Source: a virus. Taken from it: a DNA stretch of 64,000 nucleotides. A program made the position numbers and the translations under genes. Below are positions 1-8,279 of the stretch, one piece after another (position 1 is the first letter of the stretch; the number at the start of each line of letters is the position of its first letter). The notes beneath the pieces are model-generated. The model ran no database searches and was not told where the DNA came from. It saw nothing but the letters and a program-made list of their open reading frames with translations. The stretch covers positions 21,341 to 85,340 of IMG/VR virus record IMGVR_UViG_3300034044_000040, one strand, 5' to 3'.

Positions 1-396
1 CTGTCCCTTCTGTCGTGGGGTGGCAACACAGATATGTTTGCGGAAAGCTGGAGCTTTGACGCCGCCAATGATCTGCAACCTCGTTTGGATGTGAACGCCC
101 GCCAAGGCTATCGTGGCACTCGCATTTCTGACCGGGCTGCAACCGGTGGGTTCACACCCGAAGCACAGCTTGAGGCGGATGCCGAATTCTGGAAGGATTA
201 TCTTGCAGGCACCTCGAAGACCTTCACCACTCGTGTTGGTACCGAGCGTGGCAACATGGTCGTGCTTTTCGCACCCAACGCGCAAACCACAGAGCAGCCG
301 TATTCTGATCGGAATGGCCTTCGCACGCTTGACAAATCAGTTTCCTTCAAACGCGGCCTGAACGGGGATGACGAAATCATCTTCGTATTCTGCTAA
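1..396 (+). CDS. Major tail tube protein, C-terminal part (partial)
   Basis: The frame is open from the first base, so the gene begins before the window; 131 residues remain. No family motif is decisive. The call rests on position: it lies immediately upstream of the frameshifting tail chaperone pair and the tape measure gene, where siphophages carry the tail tube gene. The C-terminus has alternating polar and hydrophobic residues and ends in IIFVFC. It could also be a tail completion protein. Confidence 0.55.
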   Translation: MSLLSWGGNTDMFAESWSFDAANDLQPRLDVNARQGYRGTRISDRAATGGFTPEAQLEADAEFWKDYLAGTSKTFTTRVGTERGNMVVLFAPNAQTTEQPYSDRNGLRTLDKSVSFKRGLNGDDEIIFVFC

Positions 397-411
397 TTGC
401 AACTGGTTGCA
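397..411 (+). repeat. Dispersed palindrome site 1 (TTGCAACTGGTTGCA)
   Basis: Exact TGCAAC-NN-GTTGCA site starting directly after the tail gene's stop codon and ending 6 bases before the ATG at 418. No Shine-Dalgarno sequence is visible there, so the site occupies the ribosome-binding position. Confidence 0.85.
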
Positions 412-417
412 CAAAAC

Positions 418-612
418 ATGTCCTCACCCCGCGCCATCAAGAAAAAGGTCCAGATTAAAACTTACGTGGTTTTGCTCCGGAACAACATGGCGCGGGATGG
501 GGAACCAAACAGCAGCATCATCGCTGTAAAACTGACGCGGGCCGCAGCCGAACTGGTGGCGAACAGCATCGCAGGCACTTGGATCGAGCGTCACGTAGCA
601 ACAAAAAACTGA
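418..612 (+). CDS. Small basic protein of unknown function in tail operon
   Basis: A 64-residue protein from ATG 418; a TTG at 397 in the same frame would add seven residues encoded by the palindrome. The N-terminus is basic (Arg/Lys in residues 4-10). It lies between the tail-tube-like gene and the tail chaperone gene, so a minor tail or assembly role is possible. No Shine-Dalgarno precedes either start. I do not recognise the family. Confidence 0.5.
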   Translation: MSSPRAIKKKVQIKTYVVLLRNNMARDGEPNSSIIAVKLTRAAAELVANSIAGTWIERHVATKN

Positions 613-656
613 TCCACCCACCCTACAAGCCAACTGGCAGCCAAGGAGTATATAAA

Positions 657-1073
657 ATGGCAATCAAGGCACTGAACCTTCACGACGTGAAGACCGTCAC
701 CCACCCGGATGACAAGAACGACCCCACGAAATGGGAGATTGCGGTGATCGACAGCCGCGTGCTTGGTATGATCCAAGACAAGGCGACCAAACTCACGGTT
801 GATGCGGACGATCCTGACGCAGACACCGGCGTGGAGGTCAGCCAGAATGAGGTGAACTTCCTGATTGTCCAATTCGGTCTCAAGGGGTGGTCGCATTTCA
901 TCGGTGAAAACGGCGATATCGTCTATGAGACAGAGGACAAGGTGCTGGGGTCGAAAAAATACAGCATCGCCAAATCTGACATTCTTTCGTCTATTCCGCA
1001 GGATGTGCTGCAATGGCTGGCCTCTGAGATCATGAAATTGAACACCTTGTCGGTCAAAGAGGGAAAGAAATAA
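657..1073 (+). CDS. Tail assembly chaperone (gpG-like)
   Basis: A 138-residue acidic protein with a clear AAGGAG ribosome-binding site at 643-648, so ATG 657 is preferred over upstream starts. Position just before the tape measure gene, small size and the -1 slippery heptamer a few codons before its stop match phage lambda gpG, which coats the tape measure during tail assembly. Identity is inferred from context and the frameshift signal, not from residue motifs. Confidence 0.8.
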   Translation: MAIKALNLHDVKTVTHPDDKNDPTKWEIAVIDSRVLGMIQDKATKLTVDADDPDADTGVEVSQNEVNFLIVQFGLKGWSHFIGENGDIVYETEDKVLGSKKYSIAKSDILSSIPQDVLQWLASEIMKLNTLSVKEGKK

Positions 1074-1480
1074 GGCAGGCTGTTCTGGCGCTTCGCCTGC
1101 TGCCCGACCGCGACTGCGCGACCTGCACACAGAGGCAAAAAACGGAATGGGGCTGTCATGAAGATAGTCCCATTCCAATTCTGTTTGATGATGAGGAGAC
1201 CACCCGGTGCCCTCGTTTGCCATTACATCCGGATCGTGGCGAATTGACTGGCCTTAGCGATTTGTTCTGGTATTATGGGCGCTATAAGAACAATTTACTG
1301 CCGGAAAGCGGTGGTCTGTTGGATCAGCCGGGGAAGCTCATGGAGCAGATACGGGTAATCGAGGCAGCCAACGCACACTGTGAAGACCTTGATCGTAGGA
1401 AGCGGGATGCTGAAGCCCGCAAGAACGCAAGGGGCGCGGGCACTGGCGGAAGACCGAAACCACAACCACGGCGCAGGTGA
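657..1480 (+). CDS. Tail assembly chaperone fusion by -1 frameshift (gpG-T-like)
   Basis: A tandem slip at GGGAAAG (1061-1067) moves ribosomes into the overlapping -1 frame, which is open through the gpG stop to 1480. The fusion would have 137 + 137 residues. The T-like extension is Cys-containing near its start (CATCTQR and GCHE segments) and ends in a basic Gly/Arg/Pro-rich tail. An internal TTG at 1217 is unlikely to be the true start because the frame is open upstream of it. In lambda the same arrangement makes a minor G-T protein that links chaperone and tape measure. Confidence 0.75.
1061..1067 (+). other. -1 ribosomal frameshift slippery site GGGAAAG
   Basis: The heptamer is in the right phase (G GGA AAG in the gpG frame). 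It is the same heptamer used by lambda gpG/gpGT. The zero-frame stop follows at 1071-1073. Confidence 0.8.
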
Positions 1481-1486
1481 TCCGTT

Positions 1487-4400
1487 ATGGCTACAAATCG
1501 TGAAATCATGTTCCTGTTCAAAGCTAGAGACGCCGCCCGCGCGGTGATCAAAGGCATGGGCACCAACTTCAAGCAAGTCGGGAAGGAAACGCAGAAGACC
1601 ACGAAAACCACGGTTGAATTGGAGAGCAAACACAAGCGGCTCCGGGCCGAGATCAGCAAGCTCAAAAAATCGCAGGCACAAATCCGCAAGGCCCGCGATG
1701 AAATGAACAAATTCAAGAAATCAATCGACGGGGCCAGAAATGCGAGCCGTGGGCTTAGCTCCATCAAATTGGGTGGTCTGGTAGGTGCTGTGAGTGTGGG
1801 CCTTGTCGTGCGGGACGCGCTGAGCACATATGCCGGGTTCGAACAACAGCTTGCCGCCGTGGGAGCGGTGTCAAACGCTACAGATGCGGAACTCAAAGCA
1901 CTCACCGAGACTGCAAAAGAGCTTGGTGCCACGACGGAATTCACCGGGAAGCAGGCGGGCGAAGGTCTGGAATTTCTGGTACGTGCAGGCTTCAGCGCCA
2001 AGCAGGCGATCACCGCGCTCCCCGCCACCCTTGACCTTGCGACCGCAGCCGCGATTGACTTGGGCCGATCATCCGACATCGTGTCGAATATCATGGCGAC
2101 CTTCCAAATCCCGATTGATCAGACGAGCCGGGCCACGGACATCCTCGCCACCGTGAACAGCTCTGCCAACACAAATGTGTTGCAACTCGCTGAAGCCATG
2201 AAATTTGCAGGCCCCATCGCTTCCGGCTTCGGGGTCAATATCAATGAGACAGCCGCAGCCATCGGTGTTCTCGGAGACAGCGGCTTGCAGGGATCACTGG
2301 CTGGTACCGGTATCAGAATGGCACTGATTGACGCCAAGATGCTGGCAGCTGGAACCAACACCAGACGGGCACAGGAGGCGTTTGATAAGCTGGGTATTCC
2401 CAAGGATAAAATTGATCCCGAGAAAAATGGATTGAACGGGATGATCAAATCACTTCGGGATGCAGGTGCCACCACGGAAGACCTCGTTACCATCTTCGGC
2501 GCGCGGGCAGCCCCAGCCGTCCTGACCCTGATCCGGGGGTACGACAAGCTGAACAGCCTCACACAGAAGACCATCGACAACGTGGGTGAGAGCGCACGCC
2601 AAGCCGCCGCCATGCGTGACACTTTGCTGGGGGACTGGCGTGCACTGCGGTCCGCCATAGAGGGTGCATTCATCAAGATCGGTGAGCTTATCGGCCCTGC
2701 ACTGCGCGGGACCGTGCAGGCCGTGACCGCTATCGTGCAGGCGTTGCAGGGCGCGGAGGTGAGTTTCAAGAGATTTGAGGTCGTGGCACAAGCAACCGCA
2801 AAAGCGCTGAAGCTGGCGTTCAATTTCGTGGCACTCGTGGCCGCAGTGAAAGTTGCGTCTCTTGCGCTCAAGGGATTGAGTGTGACCATGGGTGTGGTGA
2901 CCGGAGGCGCAACCGGGGCAGCAGGGGCCTTGCGTCTTATCCCCGGTGCCCTGCGGCTCATTGGAGTAGCAATTCGCGCGGTTCCTATTCTGGGGTGGAT
3001 AGTGATCGCCGTGGAAGGCATTCAGCAGCTGATGAAGACCACCTTCAAGTGGAAGGACACGACCATCAGTGTGAGGGACGTTATGAAGACCATCTGGAGC
3101 AAGATGACTTCCTTCATCACGGGGTTTACTGACGCAGCGAAGAAACGGTTCGGAGAATTTGTGCAGGGGGTTAAGGACGCGGCTGCAAAAATAAGTGGCG
3201 CGCTTGAGCCAATCAGAACCGCATTCACTTCTGTCTTGGGGTTTGTGAAAACCACCATAAACACGCTGGTAGGAGGGGTGTTCGGTTTGGTTGAGGCGAT
3301 CCGCGTCATCCTCAGCAACCTTCCCGCCGTATTCAAGGGAGCGTTCCAGCTGGCTTTGAACGGAGCCGTGCAACTCATGGAGGACGGTCTCAATAAAATT
3401 CTGAACGGATTGAAATCCTTCCTTGGTGCGATTGACGCCGCCGTTCAGTTTGTGGGTGGTTCTTCTGATCTGGCGAGCAAGATCGGGTCTGTCGAACTGG
3501 GGAAACTCAAAGTAGAAATATCAGATGACGCGAAAGCCCTCCCCGGAAAGATCAAGCAGGCTTTCGTGGATAGTCAGCAGGATTATGTTGGGCAGATCGG
3601 AGATATCACAAAGAACGCGGTATCCAATGCAAAGGATGCGGCGCTGGGTGTCCTAACCCCGGTGCTTGATGAGACCGCCGCCCGTATCAGGGAAGCGGGG
3701 CAGTCCAAGCAAGACGACGCCAGAGCGCGGCGCACAGGTGCCACCAGCGACGTATTAACTGCACCGGTCACCCCACCCAAAGACCCGAACAATACCGGCG
3801 GAGGTGGAGGATCGTCCTCAGACAAAGCCAGCAAGCTGAAGGATATTGTCGGCGATATTGTCAACAAAAACAAAGAGACCGTGCAGCTGGCGCGGTTCTG
3901 GGGTCGTGAGCTTGACCTGCAAAAGGTGCAGCTGGAGGCGATAAACGCAGCCAAAGCCCAAGGCACCGTGCTTTCCAAGGAAGAACTTGCGACGATCCGC
4001 GAAACCACGAATGCAGCGCTGAACGCGCAGCAGGCACGCGAGATCATCAACGGATATGGTGGCCTGTTCAAGGACACATTCTCAAACGGTCTGAAATCGG
4101 CGCTGGATGAGGGCAAGCTGAATTTCAAATCATTCCTGTCCACGTTTGGGCAGCAGCTTCGCAACATGGCCATTGACAATTTCGTGAACATCATCAGCAA
4201 CAGTCTGAGCAGCCTAGGTGGCGCTGGGGGGGCCAGTGCAGGTGGAGGCGGCGGTTTTTTCGGTTCCATAATCGGGGGCCTCGGGAGCTTCTTTGGCGGA
4301 GGCGGAGGCGGAGGCGGATTTGCTTTCAAGGACGGTGGCATCATGTCATCGGCGGGTCGCATTCCCATCAACACATATTCGAAGGGTGGCATCGCCAATT

Positions 4401-4624
4401 CACCACAGCTGTCCATCTTCGGAGAGGGATCGGTACCAGAAGCATATGTCCCCGTTCCCTCCGGGCGCATCCCTGTTGAAATGAAGGGTGGTCAGGGGGG
4501 TGGAAACACGACTATACAGATGAACATCACCACCCCGGACGCCAACAGCTTCAGAAAATCGCAGCCGCAGATCATGGCTGATTTGCAACGAGAATTAAAC
4601 CGCCAAGGTAGGCGTAACAACTAA
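1487..4624 (+). CDS. Tail tape measure protein
   Basis: A 1045-residue protein that sets tail length and is ejected with the DNA. The N-terminal ~80 residues are Lys/Arg-rich and coiled-coil-like. Residues ~100-330 resemble the TP901 tape-measure core (a typical LEFLVRAGFSAKQA segment). A hydrophobic stretch lies near 440-510 (Gly/Ala/Val/Leu-rich, candidate membrane segments), then a helical region. The C-terminus holds poly-Gly runs (~915-945) followed by a KDGGI...SKGGI...FGEGSVPEAYVP segment typical of lambda gpH-type C-termini. AGGTGA precedes the ATG. Confidence 0.95.
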   Translation: MATNREIMFLFKARDAARAVIKGMGTNFKQVGKETQKTTKTTVELESKHKRLRAEISKLKKSQAQIRKARDEMNKFKKSIDGARNASRGLSSIKLGGLVGAVSVGLVVRDALSTYAGFEQQLAAVGAVSNATDAELKALTETAKELGATTEFTGKQAGEGLEFLVRAGFSAKQAITALPATLDLATAAAIDLGRSSDIVSNIMATFQIPIDQTSRATDILATVNSSANTNVLQLAEAMKFAGPIASGFGVNINETAAAIGVLGDSGLQGSLAGTGIRMALIDAKMLAAGTNTRRAQEAFDKLGIPKDKIDPEKNGLNGMIKSLRDAGATTEDLVTIFGARAAPAVLTLIRGYDKLNSLTQKTIDNVGESARQAAAMRDTLLGDWRALRSAIEGAFIKIGELIGPALRGTVQAVTAIVQALQGAEVSFKRFEVVAQATAKALKLAFNFVALVAAVKVASLALKGLSVTMGVVTGGATGAAGALRLIPGALRLIGVAIRAVPILGWIVIAVEGIQQLMKTTFKWKDTTISVRDVMKTIWSKMTSFITGFTDAAKKRFGEFVQGVKDAAAKISGALEPIRTAFTSVLGFVKTTINTLVGGVFGLVEAIRVILSNLPAVFKGAFQLALNGAVQLMEDGLNKILNGLKSFLGAIDAAVQFVGGSSDLASKIGSVELGKLKVEISDDAKALPGKIKQAFVDSQQDYVGQIGDITKNAVSNAKDAALGVLTPVLDETAARIREAGQSKQDDARARRTGATSDVLTAPVTPPKDPNNTGGGGGSSSDKASKLKDIVGDIVNKNKETVQLARFWGRELDLQKVQLEAINAAKAQGTVLSKEELATIRETTNAALNAQQAREIINGYGGLFKDTFSNGLKSALDEGKLNFKSFLSTFGQQLRNMAIDNFVNIISNSLSSLGGAGGASAGGGGGFFGSIIGGLGSFFGGGGGGGGFAFKDGGIMSSAGRIPINTYSKGGIANSPQLSIFGEGSVPEAYVPVPSGRIPVEMKGGQGGGNTTIQMNITTPDANSFRKSQPQIMADLQRELNRQGRRNN

Positions 4625-4634
4625 GGAGATCACC

Positions 4635-5651
4635 ATGGCTTTGCTTTGGTTCGACGGATTTGATGAACTTCCTGACAGCGGGCAGGGCACATACCTGACA
4701 TCCGCCGGGTATTTGTTCGCCCTCGGTGTCAGCCACACCGTGGGTCGGGGTAACAAGGGACGTTGCGTTGACCTCACCGGGAACACGTCGCAGTTGCAGC
4801 GCTATGTCGGAAGCACCTCGGAGATATTCACAGGCTTCGGCTTCAAATACGACGGGTCGCTGGTCGTGGACAATGTGGTATCCTTCGCGCGGGATACGGG
4901 GCAGGCCATAGAGGTGGGGCTGAAGGTGCAGCGCACTTTATCCAACGGGCTTCAGCTGACCAATGAGGACGGAAGCGTCATTCACGGGCAAACTGTCGGC
5001 AATATCATCCAGCAAAATGTGTGGGCCTACCTTGAGCATCATATCGTGTTCAACGGGGTGGCATCAAAATGGGTGTGCCGCGTCAACAACCAACAGGTGG
5101 CTGACATCACGTTTGACGGTACCGGCCTCACGATGGATCGGGTGGCATTTGACAAGCAGGCGTCGGGGTCGCATTTCATTGACGACCTTTACATACTGGA
5201 CACCTCCGGGACCACGAACATTGATTTTCTCGGGGACGTATTCGTGGAAAACATTCCTCTGGCTTCGGACGCCTCGCCCATACAATTCACCCCGGTGGGA
5301 TCGGTGGTGAATTTTTCAGCGATCAATGAGACTGGGCCATCTGATGACAACAAATATACCGTTTCATCTGCGGTGGGGGCGCGGGACATGTTCAATGTTG
5401 CGGGCCTTAACATTCTCGTGGATCAGGTATTCGCAGTCATGGTTGGTATCCGGCACAGGAAGATCGGCTCCGGTGCGGTCACCGTGCGGGCGGTTCTAAA
5501 CGACGGTACTGTGGATACGCTGGGGGCTGAATTCGCACCTGATACCGATTTCAGGACCGACTTTTTGTCATTCTCTGAAACCCCGAGTGGCAGCCCGTGG
5601 ACCATCAATGATTTCAACAACATAACCGTCGGTTATGAGATCGCGAGCTAA
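4635..5651 (+). CDS. Tail virion protein, unknown
   Basis: A 338-residue protein with a strong ribosome-binding site (AAGGAG at 4623). It lies between the tape measure and DUF2460 genes, a position not occupied in the R. capsulatus GTA. Residues 1-200 (LWFDGFDE start, ...VDDLYILDTSG) read like a jelly-roll, concanavalin-like beta domain; the C-terminal ~120 residues form a second beta-rich unit. It may decorate the tail tip. I do not recognise a named family. Confidence 0.6.
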   Translation: MALLWFDGFDELPDSGQGTYLTSAGYLFALGVSHTVGRGNKGRCVDLTGNTSQLQRYVGSTSEIFTGFGFKYDGSLVVDNVVSFARDTGQAIEVGLKVQRTLSNGLQLTNEDGSVIHGQTVGNIIQQNVWAYLEHHIVFNGVASKWVCRVNNQQVADITFDGTGLTMDRVAFDKQASGSHFIDDLYILDTSGTTNIDFLGDVFVENIPLASDASPIQFTPVGSVVNFSAINETGPSDDNKYTVSSAVGARDMFNVAGLNILVDQVFAVMVGIRHRKIGSGAVTVRAVLNDGTVDTLGAEFAPDTDFRTDFLSFSETPSGSPWTINDFNNITVGYEIAS

Positions 5652-5654
5652 CAG

Positions 5655-6875
5655 GTGGCGGAAGAGACAAGAATATTTAACGTATGGCCGAAAATACTGG
5701 GGCTTACCCGCAAATATGCGGTCGTGAGCCACCTTGTGGTCAGGACCATGCGGAAAAAATGGCCGGGCCAAATCAGCAACACGCAGCTGGCTATGACCCA
5801 GATACACGTCCGCGCGATCCGCAAGGTCAAGCAGACGTACAACAACCACCAAGAGATTGACGTGTCCGGGCTTACGGTTCGGGTTATCAGACCAAATCTC
5901 ATCGACTTCACATGGCTGGATGATATCATGTTTATGGAAAACACAGTGTTCCCCCACAATATTTCTTACAATTCTGATGGCGCGGAACTTTTTTCGACAG
6001 ACGTAAACGGGTCCGACAGTGGGCATGAGCAGCGGTTCTCAAGATGGGAAGAACCGCTCATGGAGTACAATGTGGCATATGGTGTCCGCACCATGGAGCA
6101 GCTTCACGAATTGAAACGGTTGTTCCGGGCAGTGCAGGGCCAGCGCATCGGGTTCAGGTTTCGTGATCCCATAGATTACACGTCCAGCTTCGCGATAGCT
6201 GAGGAGGCCCGTGAACCAGAAGACATCACGCCGTATGATCAGGTGATCGGCACCGGGGATGCGGTGACCAAAGACTTCCAACTTGTGAAGTCCTACGAAT
6301 ACAACGGCCAGCCTGCCATGCGCACCATCCGGAAGCCGGAGCAAGGCACCGTGGTGATCGCCGCAAACGGCGTGCAGTATCCGGACGGCACGTACACGGT
6401 CGATCATTCCACAGGCGTTGTGACCCTCGGTGCCCGCCAGACGAAAACCGTAGGGGGGACGGTCACGATGACCCGCGTGGACACGACCACGCGCACCATC
6501 ACATGGGATGACACGTCGGTGCTCGCAGGACTTATCGTAGGGGATTACGTGCAGATTTCAGGTTTCGATGACGTGCTGAACCGGGTGCCAGAGAGCGATC
6601 CTTGGGTTGTGCAGAGCATCAATGACACTACGAAGACCATAAAATTCGGCGTGGCTACCGGGAGTGACACGTCTCTTGGCGTCAACGAGGCAAAAATTGG
6701 TATGATCACGATCACCACCCTAGAAGCGCCGCCTCCGGGGTGGGTTGTGACCGCAGGTTATTTCTTCCATATACCAGTGCGTTTCACGACAGACCGGCTG
6801 CCCATCCAGCTTGAGACATATGGCGTAGGCTCCGCGAATGAAGTGAAGCTGCGCGAGATCAGAGGTGACGGGTGA
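5655..6875 (+). CDS. Distal tail protein, DUF2460 family, enlarged
   Basis: The family core is clear: FPHNISYNSDGAELFST near residue 95, RWEEPLMEYNVAYGVRT near 130, FRFRDPIDYTSSF near 170, DQVIGTGDAVTKDFQLVK near 195, and the closing FHIPVRFTTDRL near 375. DUF2460 proteins such as R. capsulatus GTA gp12 are about half as long and form the distal tail ring. This one has ~90 extra N-terminal residues and an insertion of ~75 residues before the final strand. The start is GTG at 5655, three bases after the previous stop. Confidence 0.88.
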   Translation: MAEETRIFNVWPKILGLTRKYAVVSHLVVRTMRKKWPGQISNTQLAMTQIHVRAIRKVKQTYNNHQEIDVSGLTVRVIRPNLIDFTWLDDIMFMENTVFPHNISYNSDGAELFSTDVNGSDSGHEQRFSRWEEPLMEYNVAYGVRTMEQLHELKRLFRAVQGQRIGFRFRDPIDYTSSFAIAEEAREPEDITPYDQVIGTGDAVTKDFQLVKSYEYNGQPAMRTIRKPEQGTVVIAANGVQYPDGTYTVDHSTGVVTLGARQTKTVGGTVTMTRVDTTTRTITWDDTSVLAGLIVGDYVQISGFDDVLNRVPESDPWVVQSINDTTKTIKFGVATGSDTSLGVNEAKIGMITITTLEAPPPGWVVTAGYFFHIPVRFTTDRLPIQLETYGVGSANEVKLREIRGDG

Positions 6876-7723
6876 TGGCAACGACGGATGAATTTTTTAA
6901 CGCGCTGCGCAGGCCACACGCAGGCGTCTGCATGTGCTGGGAGGTCATACCCACGGGGGGTGGCACTACCTTGCGGTTCACCAACCATGACAAGCCGGTC
7001 ACGGTGAGTGGCAACACGTTTACACCCTCAAGCTCATTCTCTGGATCGGCGGTGACAGGGCGCGAGGGCCTGAGCGTGGATAACCTCACCATCGCGGCCC
7101 TGACCTCAGAAGACATGACGGAGGAAGACCTGCTCGCAGGCGTATGGGATGACGCAGAGATTTTCGTGTATCTCGCACATTGGGATCACCCGGAGTACGG
7201 GCTTCATATCCTGAAGCGCGGATGGCTTGGTGAGGTGAAGACTACGGGGACCGCATTTGAAACGGAAGTGCGGGGACTGGCGGAGCGCCTTCAGAGGGTG
7301 CTTGGCAAGACGTACACTATAGAATGCGGTGCACAGCTGGGAGACGCCCGGTGCAAGGTGGACCTCACGCCGTTCACACATGACGCCAATGTGGTTGGGG
7401 TGGTTGACGCCAGAGTATTCAAGACGGACATCCCGCAACCGGATCGCTATTTTCAATATGGAACTGCACAATTTTTGACCGGCAACAACGCGGGCCGTAA
7501 GGTGGAAATTCTCGGGCATCAGAACCGGTTCGATGGCAACTGGATCACGCTGTTGGAAAAAATGCCGTTCCCTATTTCCCGCGACGATACGGTTCGGTTG
7601 GTGCGTGGTTGTGATAAACTGTTTTCCACCTGCCGGGATGATTACAACAACGTGCTCAACTTCAGGGGTTTCAAAGACATGCCAACGGAAGCGGAAGCAC
7701 TCGAAACTCCAATTGCGAGATAA
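6875..7723 (+). CDS. Tail hub protein, DUF2163 / phage_BR0599
   Basis: A 282-residue homologue of GTA gp13, with DUF2163 at the N-terminus and BR0599 at the C-terminus. Four cysteines (Cys151, Cys160, Cys246, Cys253) are spaced as in the C-terminal domain of lambda gpL, where four cysteines bind an iron-sulfur cluster, so a cluster is likely here (inference). The ATG overlaps the previous TGA; a GTG three bases upstream is an alternative start. Confidence 0.9.
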   Translation: MATTDEFFNALRRPHAGVCMCWEVIPTGGGTTLRFTNHDKPVTVSGNTFTPSSSFSGSAVTGREGLSVDNLTIAALTSEDMTEEDLLAGVWDDAEIFVYLAHWDHPEYGLHILKRGWLGEVKTTGTAFETEVRGLAERLQRVLGKTYTIECGAQLGDARCKVDLTPFTHDANVVGVVDARVFKTDIPQPDRYFQYGTAQFLTGNNAGRKVEILGHQNRFDGNWITLLEKMPFPISRDDTVRLVRGCDKLFSTCRDDYNNVLNFRGFKDMPTEAEALETPIAR

Positions 7724-7729
7724 CGGGAT

Positions 7730-8275
7730 ATGACACACCATCCGCTGACACAATTGCCCAAGGCGATACTGCACGCGACGGACAAAACCGCGACAGGTTT
7801 GGAGGTGGTGGAGTGTGCCCGCACCTATATAGGGACGCCCTATGGGGATTATGGCCGCAAGAAAGGGTTCACCATGGATTGCATAGGGTTGCCCCTGACG
7901 GTTGGGCATGAGCTTGGCATATTTCACGGTGACTTTGACAGATATTCTCCGACCCCGAAACAGAGATACGCCATGGATGTGGCGGATGGGCACATGGGCG
8001 ATGTTATCTGGACCCGGCCAGGATGGCCTGATAAGCCGGACTGGTATGCAGACTTGCAACCCGTTGCAACGCAGGCTGGCGATGTGGGCCTTTTTTGGTT
8101 TTCAAACCGCGCGGAGCCACAGCATTTTGCGATATTCGGGGTACATCCCCTCACCGGTGGGCCAACGATGATACATGCGCATTCTCGGTATAAAAAATGC
8201 GTAGAGGCCACGATGGATGAATTTTGGGCACGGCGGTTGGTGCGCACTTACAGGTTACCAAACGTGAAAGGATGA
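7730..8275 (+). CDS. NlpC/P60 family tail peptidoglycan peptidase
   Basis: A 181-residue homologue of GTA gp14, a tail-associated cell-wall peptidase that helps breach peptidoglycan during entry. The catalytic Cys is in MDCIG (Cys51) and the His in QHFAI (His132). IGTPYGDYG before the Cys is typical of phage NlpC/P60 proteins. Residues 109-113 (LQPVA) are encoded by dispersed palindrome site 2, lying between Cys and His in a loop-like segment. Confidence 0.9.
   Translation: MTHHPLTQLPKAILHATDKTATGLEVVECARTYIGTPYGDYGRKKGFTMDCIGLPLTVGHELGIFHGDFDRYSPTPKQRYAMDVADGHMGDVIWTRPGWPDKPDWYADLQPVATQAGDVGLFWFSNRAEPQHFAIFGVHPLTGGPTMIHAHSRYKKCVEATMDEFWARRLVRTYRLPNVKG
8054..8068 (+). repeat. Dispersed palindrome site 2 (TTGCAACCCGTTGCA)
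   Basis: Exact copy inside the NlpC/P60 gene, read as LQPVA. The identity with site 13 extends to 28 bases (8055-8082 against 44489-44516). Confidence 0.9.
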
Positions 8276-8279
8276 CGAT

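Noticed and set aside
1324-3373. Long minus-strand open frames opposite the tape measure gene
   Set aside because: They are shadows of the codon bias of the + strand gene; no ribosome-binding sites or domain patterns, and all supported genes are on the + strand.
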